Source: Microstegium vimineum
Lineage: Eukaryota; Streptophyta; Magnoliopsida; Poales; Poaceae
Direction of reading: 5' to 3'
Assembly (NCBI GenBank): GCA_022036555.1
Contig: CM039137.1
Coordinates: forward strand, 7,008,319-7,072,318
DNA length: 64,000 nucleotides
Shown here piece after piece: positions 11,078-20,400 of this stretch. The notes below the pieces were generated by a model that worked only from the letters and a program-made list of their open reading frames with translations, was not told the origin of the DNA and made no database searches. Numbering within the stretch: the first letter of the stretch is position 1; each line of letters opens with the position of its first letter. The translations under genes and the position numbers were made by a program.

Positions 11078-12746
11078 TGTAGAATCATGGACCCTTGTGT
11101 TTAGGCGATTAACGACAATACTAGATCACTATGACTAACGTGTGTTTTGCAGAGACAAAGTCATATATGTTAGGTCATGAGTGATATATTTTGAATGGGC
11201 TTAATTGACATTCATGCCCCCAAGATGGAAATCGCTTCGGTTGCAAAGGATGGAGATACTCGACGAAGACTAGGCTAGTTCTTAGTGCCATAAGGTTGAG
11301 AAGGGCACTAAGTATAGCTAGGTGTTTTGTTTTTCCTTTGACCGTACTATAAAGAGGGGTATGAGGTTAGTAGCTTGACCTAGGAGAGTTTAGGAAAGTG
11401 GGTATATGCACACTTGTCACAACCAGTCCTAGAGACCTTGCTTTCAGCCTTTGATAAACCCTAGAAGTGGTAGGAGAAAAATCCCTTGAGAAACCTCAGC
11501 GAAAACGGTTGATAGAGAGGGAGAAAAAAGGCTCCGGACCACTCTGCTAAGTAGGCACCGGACCAAGGAGAGTAGTCCGGTGGTCCCTGACTTAGGCAGT
11601 TTTTCAGCTCGAGGAGCTCCGGACCACCTGTCTGGAAAGCACCGGACCATAGGAGAGTGGTCCGGTGGCTTGGTTCAGAGAGTCAGAAGGCTCCAGACTA
11701 GTCCGACGATGTGTCCGACAGCTAGTCCGACGCCTCAAGACAGGGAGTTTGGTCTATGCAGAGAGCACCCTGGCTCCGGACCAGAGCGTCGGACCAGGGC
11801 ACCGGACCAAGGAGAGTTGTCCGGTGGTGTGTAAAAGAGAGATAAGTTTTCACTCAGAGAGCACCGAGGCTCCGGACCAGAGCGTCGGACCAGTGCGTCG
11901 GACCAAGCAGAGTAGTCCGACGGTGCCTGAGTTTGAAACGTGAGTGAGCTCCGGACCAGTGTGCATGGTCCGGTGGTGTGAGCTCCGGACTAGTCCGGTG
12001 GCTACGCAGAAAGAAGAAAAAGTAAAAAACGGCTAGTTTTGGAGGTGGGGACTATTTATAGTTGCCTCCTTGGACCTTAGAAGATAGCTTGGCTATTGTT
12101 TCAGCTGGTGACACCTTAGAAATCTTTTGGAGAGCCAAGAGTCTAGTGAGGGAGAGATTAGAGAGAATTCATCTTGTTCTTCCCTCCTAGAGTGATTAGG
12201 AGTGACTTGTGTGCATCCATCCACCTTCCTAGTCTTGAGAGGGTCAAGTGAAGGTCTTGTGCTTGTTACTCTTGGTGTTCGACAGCACCTAGACGGTTTG
12301 GTGGTGTTCGGAGGAAGTGACCGCCGGGAGATTGTTGGCGGCTCTTCTCCAAGCTCTTGTGATCGGTTGTGGGCGATTCACCGAGCCGGAGTGGCGAAGA
12401 ATCAGCCCGTAGAGAGCACTCTACCCTTGCGCGGGTAGAGGGGGAGCAATACCTTGCGAGGTGCTCCAACGAGGACTAGGGGGGTGTGTCAACACCTCGG
12501 GAAAAAATCGCTGCGTTCATGAGATTCTCTTTTCCCTAGCTCTTTACTTTTCCGTCTTGTTTTTACATTTCCTTCTAGAATTGCTTAGGTTGCCTTTAAT
12601 TCCCATGAATTGCTACCGCTTTCTAGTTAAGACACACGGACGGTAGGCACTAGGGGGTGATTGGCATTTGATAGGTTTTTATATTTGCTTTAGAAATTAA
12701 AAAGAAGCCCAATTCACCCCCCGTCTTGGGCATCTTGATCCTTTCA
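11078..12746 (+). repeat. 3' LTR of the copia element, 1669 bp
   Basis: Bounded by TG (11078) and CA (12746), preceded by the polypurine tract and followed by Tat gag sequence. 11530-12000 holds a dense cluster of CCGGACCA / GTCCGACG / TCCGGTGG words in both orientations. A TATA-like ACTATTTATAG (12050-12060) may mark the promoter. The last 389 bases repeat window positions 1-398. Confidence 0.92.
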
Positions 12747-14323
12747 GTTGTACTTGACCAGGCTGGTGGGTGGACGGAAACGAACAGGCAAGGCGGTTTG
12801 CCGGATTGCCTTGCTGAAGACTCGTGGCCCTGGTGGTTCCAGGGATCGACGTTGATCCTCGTCGTTGTCGTAGCGCCCACCTCGATGAGCACTATAACCT
12901 CAGGCCTCAGCGTCACTGTGTCGGCGTCGTTTGTTGTCGTCGATGTCGTACCGCGCGTCTCTCAGTTGTCGGTCGTCGAGGATGCGGTCTCGAACTGGTT
13001 GCCGCTCTGCTCCGCCTTGGGGCGCCTTGTCTTGGTGGACAGATATCTCTCGATCTTGTCGAGGGGGTACGTCCCGTCGCTCGGAAGCAACTCCTCTGCT
13101 CCTCGAGGCCGAGCTCTCCGCCTGCTGAACGGCCGCGGTTTGGAGAAGCCCCTGAATTTCATTCCTGATGCGTCGCGCCTGGGGCGTCGATGGTGTCGGC
13201 ATGTCGCGAAGTAGCATTGCGGCCGCCACGACATTTTGGTTAGCACGGTTGTAGACGTGGCGCTCGTTTGCCCCCTCCTCGACGATCTGTCGATGGACTT
13301 CCCGGGCCCGCTCGCGGGCTCCTCCACCCTGTGGCCGCCCGCGATCTCGCTCGAGGGCGCGCTCGAGCTGCTGGAGTCGCAGACGCTCCTCCTCGAGCTT
13401 GGCGAGCAGCTCTCGGACTTGCGCGATCTGAGCGTCCTGTGGTGGATCGGCTTCGACTGGAACCGGGGGGGGCACGTCTCGCGCCGGGGTAGCGTTGCCC
13501 CCTCCCCCTTCATCCGTGGCCGCGGCGTCATTGATGTCGTCCTGGGAGTCGACCGGATCGACGAGGTGGAAGCACTCCCGCGTGGGATCGTAACCCTCGT
13601 CGGGGGAGTCCGAGTCGAGGTAGCTGTGGTAGAAGTTGGGGAAAGATCCCCGACATTCCTCCTCCAGCCATTGTCGTATCGTCCCCCAGGTCTGACACCC
13701 TAGGGGCGGGGCTCGTCGTGACTCCGGGCGCTCGTCCGATGGAGGAGTGGTGATGAGGTTGATCGTCGTACGTAGCAGGTTCCCTGAGGAGCCGTAACGT
13801 GCCTGCATCTGCGAGCCTACAAAAGCAAAACAGAGTCTGGCGCTGTTGTAGAGCCCATGTGGAAACAGGTCCTGCGGTGGTGCGGCCGAGTATGTCGAAG
13901 AAGCCACAGGAATCCTCTGAGATGACGGTATGGCAGAGCCAAAGTCAGGCTCAGTGAGGTACCCGCCCCGACCCGCAAGCATGGGTCAAACAGGCTCCCG
14001 AAGGGAGGAACTGTGTCACCAGCTGAGGCCGGGGGGACGGCATCCGGCGTCTCGGGATCCGCGCGGTGAAGAGTGCGGAGGCATCGTTCGCGCCCCCTCC
14101 TGGTCGCAGGCAAAAGGCGCGAGTGGTGGGACCGTCGTCTGGTCCTCCTTGGCCCCGGAGTACCGGAGCTGCTGCTATCCATGCCACTAGCTGAGAGTAG
14201 AACCATGTCGTGGTCGTGGCCCGTGGACATGAACTCTAGACTTCCGAACCAGACGGTGGTGGCAAATGGAAGTAATGGGATCGTGGAATCCATCTGGGAG
14301 AGTAGTTCGGAGTTGATCGACAC
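12747..14323 (-). pseudogene. N-terminal part of Tat gag (copy 1), broken by copia insertion
   Basis: The frame opens with MSINSELLSQMDSTIP (ATG at 14323), shifts frame near 13900-13980, and continues as an acidic then Arg/Glu-rich coiled-coil segment (LLAKLEEERLRLQQLERALE) typical of Tat gag. The break falls at the position of the LVKYN motif seen intact in copy 2. The matching stretch in copy 2 (about 48840-50374) shows the same layout. Only part of gag remains, so no function is expected. Confidence 0.85.
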
Positions 14324-14330
14324 GCAAAGC

Positions 14331-14350
14331 CCCCTACTAGGCGCGCCAAC
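14331..14350 (-). other. Tat primer-binding site (copy 1)
   Basis: On the - strand, TGGCGCGCC followed by TAGTAGGGG directly follows the LTR end. It matches the site in copy 2 apart from one or two bases. The sequence suits an arginine-type tRNA primer as I recall for RIRE2-like elements; the tRNA identity is from memory. Confidence 0.75.
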
Positions 14351-15610
14351 TATCGGTGTTATGACCCGGGGGGGTCAAGACCACCGGCTAGTAAATTTGT
14401 ATATTGCGTGCTCCCTCTCCCAGACGTGATGCAAGAAGAACACAAGATTTATCCTGGTTCGGGCACAGAAGGCCCTACGTCCAGCGGGGGAGGATGGATT
14501 GTATTATCTCGCACCGAAGTGCTCGTACAGGGGGGTACAAGCAGGTTTACACGGAGGTGCTCAAGACGAGCTGAGGCCTAGAACTAGCAGGGCTACCCTA
14601 GGTGGTCGGTTGATTGCTTGAGAGGTCGATCAAGCAATCAGGTGAGTGGTGTATGTGGGTCAGAGCTTAAAAGAATGTGTGTTCGTATTGTCGATACGAA
14701 TGCGCCTTCGTTTTCGCTCTCCTTGTTCTTCTATCCTGGCGTCCCCTTTTATAGATCAAGGGGAGGTACAGGAGTACAGAGTCCTAAATTGTAGCGACAT
14801 GGGAGGCGTGTCCGTGGCACCATGCTGGCGAAGGGACGTCGATCGCTGTAGCGGCGTGGCCTTCCCGTCCTTCCGGTGTTTCGGAGTATGGTGATGGCGG
14901 ACTGGACGTTGCGGCACGTCACGGCGTAGCAGGGTTGACCTTCTGTAGACGGGTGCGAGTCCCACAGCTGAGGCGGGACGGAGCGGATAGGACGGGTCCC
15001 ATGCCAGAGTGGTTGGAGACGATGGTCGAGCCCCCTGGTCAAGGGGGGGTCGAGGCCGGCGTGACCCTGTCGTATCCCTGCGACGTGGCTACAGCGGCAG
15101 CACAGTTTACGGAGGTCCAGGGCATGGGCGGTGAGTCGATGGATTTGACCGCGGTAGTGGGCGCCCATGACGTTAGACGGGGGCAGGTAGGCGCATCGGA
15201 TCCCTTTTAACCCATACCGGGAGCAGATAAATCGGTCGAGCTTCCTTCTCAGGGGTCGTTCGTTCGACCCCCTGTCCGTCATTCGAGGGGTCGAGGCGGA
15301 GGCGAAGGCGGAGGGGTCGTTCGTTCGACCCCTGTCCGTAAGTCGAGGCAGGGGCGGGGGATCGTTCGTTCGACCCCTGTCCGTCAGTCGGAGCAGAGGC
15401 GGGGGGTCGTTCGTTCGACCCCTGTCCGTCTGTTTTTCCAGTAATGGACCGACCCACGACTAGTTACTGTCGCCGGTGAGGGAGGCCTTTGCGTGATGGG
15501 CCTTTCTCCATTGACTTGAACGGCTGATCGGATCATGTCTTAAAAATGGTCGCTATGTTGAGCGTTAGTTTATCGTAGGTTTAGGATACCCCTTACCTTT
15601 GTACCTGACA
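14351..15610 (-). repeat. 5' LTR of Tat copy 1, 1260 bp
   Basis: On the + strand it runs from TATCGGTGTT (expected TGTCGGTGTT, one substitution at the terminus) to GTACCTGACA. It is homologous along its length to 35612-37046 and 50402-51780. It contains four or so copies of the GGGGTCGTTCGTTCGACCCC-type palindrome between 15250 and 15425, fewer than in the other Tat LTRs. Confidence 0.9.
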
Positions 15611-15840
15611 GGTGTATTAAATGATGTTAAGTCTATACAAGTTTATGTAACCAAACATCAATATGGACTTTTATTAAATCCCTGTTTTAGTCCCTAGTCC
15701 CTGGGACTAAAGAACCAAACAGACCCTAAATGATGTTAAGTCTATATAAGTTTATGGAACCAAACATCAATAAGGATTTTTATTAAGTCCCTGTTTTAAT
15801 CCCTAGTCTGTGGGACTAAAGAACCAAACAGCCCCTAAAA
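15611..15840. repeat. Two-copy 109-bp tandem repeat, probably part of a MITE
   Basis: TAAATGATGTTAAGTCTAT starts at 15618 and again at 15727; each unit is 109 bp and ends in GGGACTAAAGAACCAAACAG plus CCCT. The phrase 'ACTAAAGAACCAAACAG' is typical of terminal regions of grass MITEs. The Tat copy 1 LTR abuts it, so the left part may be displaced beyond the insertion. Confidence 0.7.
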
Positions 15841-16218
15841 CTCTATATCCAGGATTCAAGGGCGAGTACTGAGTACCATGAAATGTTTCTGAATATAGAC
15901 TACTACACTATACGTCTAAATCTGGTATTTCAATCACCATAGCTAAACAGAGTCATTGCATATTGGGCACTAAACCAAATGCAACTATGCCAGGAGTGCC
16001 TCATTGTTTGCAAAATCTTATTTGAAATCGTGGCCAATGTAAACAGGTAGAGCTAAGCAAGCATCCAAGCCGGCACAATTTTTTGAACAAAGTATAGCCT
16101 GCTACAGAAGTGAACAACTGTAGAACTCCGAAAGACAACTTAACATTCACCTCCATCTTGCATAATTGCACCAAGCAAAGCTTCCCACAAGTTCATCAGA
16201 CCTGGAGCCAGGAGCCTT
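15841..16218. other. 3' flank / 3' UTR of the dehydrogenase-like gene
   Basis: AT-rich, no coding features. On the - strand it follows the stop codon of the dehydrogenase-like gene and probably contains its 3' UTR. No other signal is evident. Confidence 0.5.
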
Positions 16219-17274
16219 TCAGTCGTCCTTCTTCTCGAGGCTGGTGTTGTTCAGCCGCTCGACGGCCAGTATGAGCGCCTGTGTACCAAGCCCGCCCTCG
16301 CCGTGCGCGATCAGCGACACGTACAGCTGTTGCGCGAGAGCTAGCCCCGGCAGCGACAGCCCCATGGCCTGGCATTCCGACAGGCAGATACCGAGGTCCT
16401 TCACGAAGTGCCGGACATAGAAGCCAGCCGCCATATCCCTCTCCAGGATCCGCTTCCCGTACAGTTCCAGCGACTTGGACCCCGCCGCGCCGGTGGAGAT
16501 GGCCTCCAGCCACTTGGCCACATCCAGCCCGGCCTTGTGCGCGTACACCATGCCCTCCACGAGCCCCACCATGGTGGACGCGATGGCGATCTGGTTGCCC
16601 AGCTTCGCGCGCTGCCCCGCGCCGGGCCCGCCCATGTACAGCGTGTTTCCCATGAGCTTGAAGAGCGGCGCCAGGCGAGAAACGACGGTGGCGTCTCCGC
16701 CGGCGAAGATGGAGAGGGCGGCGTTGCGGGCCCCTCGGTCGCCGCCGGAGACAGGGGCGTCGACGGCCGAGCAGCCGGAGGCGGCAGCGGCCGCGGCTAT
16801 CTCGGCGGCGAGGGTGGGGTCGGAGGTGGTCATGTCGACGAGGATACCGCCTGGGGCCAGGCCGGAGAGGGCGCCGGTGGATGGATCGAGGGCGGTGGAG
16901 CGGACGTCGGAGGGGAAGCCGACCATGAGGAAGATCACATCGGCAGCCGAGGCGGCCGCGCGCGGGCTGTCCGCGAGGCTGGCGCCGCGCGAGACGAGGC
17001 CCTGGGTCTTGGATGCCGTGCGGTTGAAGACGGTGAGAGCGTAGCCGGCGGAGAGGAGGTGGCCAGCCATGGACTGGCCCATGACGCCCGTCCCCACCCA
17101 GGCCACGCGGGTGGTGTCCGGAGAGATCGGACGATCGGAGACGTTCGCTGCCGTGGACGACGACGAAGACATGGCTGCTGCGGCGGCGGTAGTGGCAAGC
17201 GGAAAGGGCGGACGGCGGCGAGTGAGGAAACGGGAAATGCCGGCCAGCATTTGGGGGCGGAGTAGCTGGTTCAT
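16219..17274 (-). CDS. 3-hydroxyisobutyrate dehydrogenase-like protein, probably mitochondrial, 351 aa
   Basis: A single uninterrupted exon from ATG 17274 to the stop at 16219. The family is the NAD(P)-dependent beta-hydroxyacid dehydrogenases, which oxidise 3-hydroxyisobutyrate in valine breakdown or reduce short aldehydes such as glyoxylate or succinic semialdehyde. Seen: an Arg/Ala/Ser-rich leader of about 45 residues with an RRR, as in a mitochondrial or plastid transit peptide; the dinucleotide motif VAWVGTGVMGQSMAG (about 57-71) followed by FNRT (84-87), whose Arg suggests NADP preference; the substrate loop DAPVSGGDRGA (172-182); and the catalytic Lys in GQRAKLGNQ (Lys224). In-frame ATGs at residues 10 and 35 are alternative starts; Met35 would remove most of the leader. 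It resembles Arabidopsis 'HIBADH-like 1' more than the cytosolic glyoxylate reductases. The substrate is not determinable here. Confidence 0.92.
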   Translation of the reverse strand: MNQLLRPQMLAGISRFLTRRRPPFPLATTAAAAAMSSSSSTAANVSDRPISPDTTRVAWVGTGVMGQSMAGHLLSAGYALTVFNRTASKTQGLVSRGASLADSPRAAASAADVIFLMVGFPSDVRSTALDPSTGALSGLAPGGILVDMTTSDPTLAAEIAAAAAASGCSAVDAPVSGGDRGARNAALSIFAGGDATVVSRLAPLFKLMGNTLYMGGPGAGQRAKLGNQIAIASTMVGLVEGMVYAHKAGLDVAKWLEAISTGAAGSKSLELYGKRILERDMAAGFYVRHFVKDLGICLSECQAMGLSLPGLALAQQLYVSLIAHGEGGLGTQALILAVERLNNTSLEKKDD

Positions 17275-17428
17275 AGGCTGTCCCTGTATGCAATAAATTG
17301 TCGCAAATGCCCTCCTGTGTCCCGTTGTAGCTGCCGATAAGGCGACCTCGTGTCGTGAGGCGGTGAGCCCTTTGGCTTCTAGGGTGTTTGGTTGTCACCT
17401 CCTAAATTTTAGTGGACTAAAATATTTA

Positions 17429-18436
17429 GGTTAAGTACATTTTTCAATCTTCAACTTGCATACAAGTTTGATTTTCAACCTTTAACTATAAAACCGGGTA
17501 AAATACATTCTCCAACTATCAAAACCGGACAAATTTGACCCTCGACTGGTTTCAAAAACGGTTTTCTATTTTTTAAAAACGCTAAAATATTATATATATT
17601 TTTTGAGTATCGTAACATTCTCAAATGAAAAAACTCAAAACTACAAAGTTGTATATTCTATTAAGAGCTAGAACTTTAGTATAAAAAATATTTTTATTTG
17701 ACTCAATACCAAAGATATATTAATTTTTAAATACGGCAAGCCCTAGAATGCGATTATTACGGTGCTGAAATTTTATATTATTTTTTTGAGCATCTTAATA
17801 TTCTCAACTGAAAAATATTAAAACTAAAAAGTTGTAGATATTTTCGAGATCTATAATTTTCATATAAAACTTATCTTCATCCAACGTTTTATTGAAGACT
17901 TATAACTTTTTTAAATGTTGAGTCTTGTCATGCCTCAATATTATTTTATCGCATGGTACGACTTCACTTTCAAAAAATCATAACTCTTTAATACAACTTT
18001 GGATGAAGATATTGGATGAAGATAACTTTTATATGAAAATTATAGGTCTCTATGATATCTATAACTTTGTAGTTTTAATGTTTTTCATTTAAGGACGTTA
18101 AGATGTTCGAAAAAATAATATAAAATTTCAGCACCGTAATAATCGCGTTCTAGCGCTTGTCGTATTTAAAAAATAATATATCTTTTGTATTGAGTAAAAT
18201 GAAAATAATTTTATACCAAATTTGTAGCTCTCAACGAGATATATAACTTTGTAGTTTTGAGTTTTTTCATTTGAGAATGTTAAAATGCTCAAAAATAGAA
18301 AACCGCTTTTGAAACCAGCCAAGGACCAAATTTATCCGGTTTTGATAGTTGGAGGGTGTATTTTACCTAGTTTCGTAGTTGAAGGTTGAAAACCGAACTT
18401 GTGTGCAAGTTGAAGGTTGAAAAGTGTACTTTATCC
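17429..18436. mobile_element. Fold-back element: about 500-bp inverted repeats, 1008 bp in all
   Basis: The left half, starting GGTTAAGTACATTTTTCAA, reads again in reverse complement from the right end (GGATAAAGTACACTTTTCAA...) almost to the centre near 17930. The flank AAAATATTT occurs at 17419-17427 and 18437-18445, a 9-base duplication as left by Mutator-like elements. No coding frame is present, so it is non-autonomous. The two arms differ at many sites, so it is not recent. Confidence 0.75.
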
Positions 18437-18529
18437 AAAATATTTTAGTGAGTTTTAGCTACCCCTTCATGACTAAAGACTAACTTTAGTGACCTCTTTA
18501 ATAGGGTTGTTTGACATTTTAGTGACTAA

Positions 18530-18794
18530 GGGTCTGTTTGGATGCACCAACTAAACTTTAACTAGCTAGATTTAGTTGTATTGTATCCAAACAGGCTAGC
18601 TACAACTCTAGCTAAAGTTTAGCTGGTTTTAGCTACTTCAACATAGCTAAACCTAGGTAAAGTTTAACTGAGTCTATTAGCTGGTGAATCCAAACACCTA
18701 GCTAAAGTTTAGTTATGAGACTTTTTAGCTAGCTAAAGTTTAACTCTGAAATTTTAGCTAGCTAAATTTTAGTTGGGTGCTTCCAAACAGGATC
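18530..18794. mobile_element. Tourist-like MITE, 265 bp
   Basis: Ends GGGTCTGTTTGGATGCACC and GGGTGCTTCCAAACAGGATC are inverted repeats, flanked by TAA on both sides (18527-18529, 18795-18797). TAA/TTA target duplications and this length are typical of PIF/Harbinger-derived Tourist MITEs. The inside is made of repeated TAGCTAAAGTTTAG words. Confidence 0.75.
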
Positions 18795-18850
18795 TAAAAG
18801 TGACTAAAATTTAGTAGCTAAATTTTATAGACCCCAAACCAAATAGGCCC

Positions 18851-19045
18851 CTAGTCACTGTCTTGGAAAGGGGCGAGTGGGCTTTATCCATGGGCCGAAT
18901 GGTGGCCCGAGAGTGAGCTCATGGGTGACGAGCAGCCCCAGAAGCCAATGTGGTTCAGGGGCCGAATATTCGCCCCAGGGATATTTCTTGCCCGGTGCGC
19001 CAACTCCGCTGCTATAGATATCCTCATAGGCGGCCTCGAGGGTTT
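18851..19045 (+). promoter_or_regulatory. Probable core promoter of the elongation factor 2 gene
   Basis: TGGGC words at about 18879 and 18891 match site II elements, common in promoters of plant translation genes. CTATAGATA (19012-19020) is a TATA-like word about 30 bases before a plausible transcription start near 19045. The MITE nest ends right before this region. The start site is inferred, not shown. Confidence 0.45.
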
Positions 19046-20400
19046 TACAGTGCTTCTCCCGGCGGCGCCTCCACATACGTCTCTCAGACCGGGAGGCGAA
19101 ACCAAGGTTACTGACCACCCTTTCCCCCTCTTCTCTGGTTCTCTGATTGGTAGAGCTAGAGCTAGCTGATCGGTATTTCTAGTTGATTTCAAGGCGTTTT
19201 GGTTCCATTTCGTGATGTCTTGTGTTAATTGGATCGAATCAGAGGCCTTGAAGTGGCTTGCAGTTCGAATCTGAAGTTTGTGTGGGTACTCGAGGTAATT
19301 AGGTCGATTCGGGTTTACTGATGCGTCTGTTCTCTCTTATTTGGTCTGTCCGATCTGTAGAGATAAGATAAGGTGCAGTCCTGGTTCACTCCGGATGTCC
19401 TATATTACTTGATTCTTAACTTATTTTTTGCGTCGACCAGTTAGTTTGCACCTTTGGGTGAATCGGGTCTGCTGTGATCCTTGGGTTACACTGATTTGTT
19501 TACTCAGATCTACTGTTTTCCCATGACTAATTGTGGCTGGTATAGTCTAATTTGGTTCTAACAATTTGTGCTCTGCTTGTAGCCCCCAGAATCTCAGATT
19601 CATGATAGTTATGTTTATGATCCATTTTAAGCAGTATGATTTACCTTTTTGTAGTCCGTTTTTTTCATGCTCAGTATGTCAGCATTCATCGATCTGTTGT
19701 AGTCCAAGTCTACATGAGTTTGTTGAGTAATCTATGCTTTCCTTTTTGGCGTCTTCGATTTTCATAAAGGCTAGGACCTTCTGCTAGTTGAATTGTTTGT
19801 CTAAAATATTTTCTGGTGTTTCCATGAAGTTGGTATGTCAATAATGTGACAATCTGTCTGTATAAGTGTATAAGATTGATTTTGGTTCACAGTTGTAATA
19901 CACATGTACCCATCGGTTGTGCTTTAACCTATAGTTACCATCTACTATTTCTTGTTTCATTTATCAGTATTAATCCATTCATTTAGTATTTTAGAGATTG
20001 AATCATCCCTTTGATGCTTTCTTAAAAATGTGTGTAGTATGATAAGGTTGTTCCCTGTGTTCAAGAAAGATACCTCTTAGCTTTTGTGTCCTTACAGTCC
20101 CTTATGTTGAGTGAAAATTAGAATAATTACCTTTATAAAGAGGTGAGTGGAAACGTTTACTTTCTAAAATGGTTAATATCTTGTTTGACACATTAGACAG
20201 TTAAATTTATGTCTCATTTGACCCTGACAATTGTAGTGCTTGTTGTTTCTTTGTGCTGCTGTCAGGCTTAGTTTTTTATAATTCTGTTTATTTTGCTCAT
20301 GTGTTCTTTTTAAAAAAAAAAAATCTGACTCAGCATTTTGTACCTTCAACTGCAGGAATACATATACATATTTGTAGTGGGATCGTCATAAAAAGTCAAG
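19046..20400 (+). other. EF2 5' UTR with a probable leader intron
   Basis: A GC-rich block (19040-19106) is followed by about 1.2 kb of T-rich, stop-filled sequence ending in CTTCAACTGCAG at 20355, a strong 3' splice site, 45 bases before the ATG. Candidate donors are AAG/GTTACT at 19107 and GAG/GTAATT at 19294. Large first introns in the leader are common in highly expressed plant translation genes. Confidence 0.6.

Larger units (their letters stand above)
1..12746 (+). mobile_element. Ty1/copia LTR retrotransposon, SIRE/Maximus type, 5' end cut by window
   Basis: Seen: a repeated terminal sequence (1-398 and 12358-12746), an initiator-Met-type primer site right after the first LTR, gag with zinc knuckles, pol in the copia order protease-integrase-RT-RNase H, a long extra ORF after pol, a polypurine tract and a full 3' LTR. 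The order integrase before RT is diagnostic of Ty1/copia. A very long gag and an extra 3' ORF fit the SIRE/Maximus lineage. The element lies in the gag of a Tat element: the next base after it (12747) resumes a sequence that is continuous in the second Tat copy near 48826. The target duplication should be GTTGT, but its left copy is outside the window. Coding damage (one frameshift and one stop in pol, one stop and one frameshift in the 3' ORF) makes it non-autonomous as read. Confidence 0.93.
12747..15610 (-). mobile_element. 5' end of a Ty3/gypsy Tat-type element (copy 1), split by the copia insertion
   Basis: Read on the - strand it runs LTR (15610-14351), primer site, gag start, and stops where the copia element begins. 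The same order and closely similar sequence occur at 51780-48826 in the complete Tat copy. The remainder should lie left of the window. Outer flank is GGTGT (15611-15615), the expected target duplication; its partner is not in the window. Confidence 0.9.
17382..18850. mobile_element. Outer MITE holding two further nested MITEs
   Basis: Left end GGGTGTTTGGTTG (17382) and right end CAAACCAAATAGGCCC (18850) are imperfect inverted repeats, flanked by CTA on both sides (17379-17381, 18851-18853), as expected for a PIF/Harbinger-like element. Its own body is short ('CTAAATTTTAGTGGACTAAAAT...' and the matching right part); most of the length is two insertions. Boundaries are inferred from short ends only. 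Confidence 0.5.

Noticed and set aside
13236..13703. Open frames on the + strand across Tat gag copy 1
   Set aside because: They mirror the - strand gag frame and have no features; the similar frames in copy 2 are also not conserved as proteins.
16408..17265. Long open frame on the + strand opposite the dehydrogenase-like gene
   Set aside because: It is a GC-rich antisense shadow with low-complexity Gly/Arg content and no domain; the - strand frame has clear dehydrogenase motifs.
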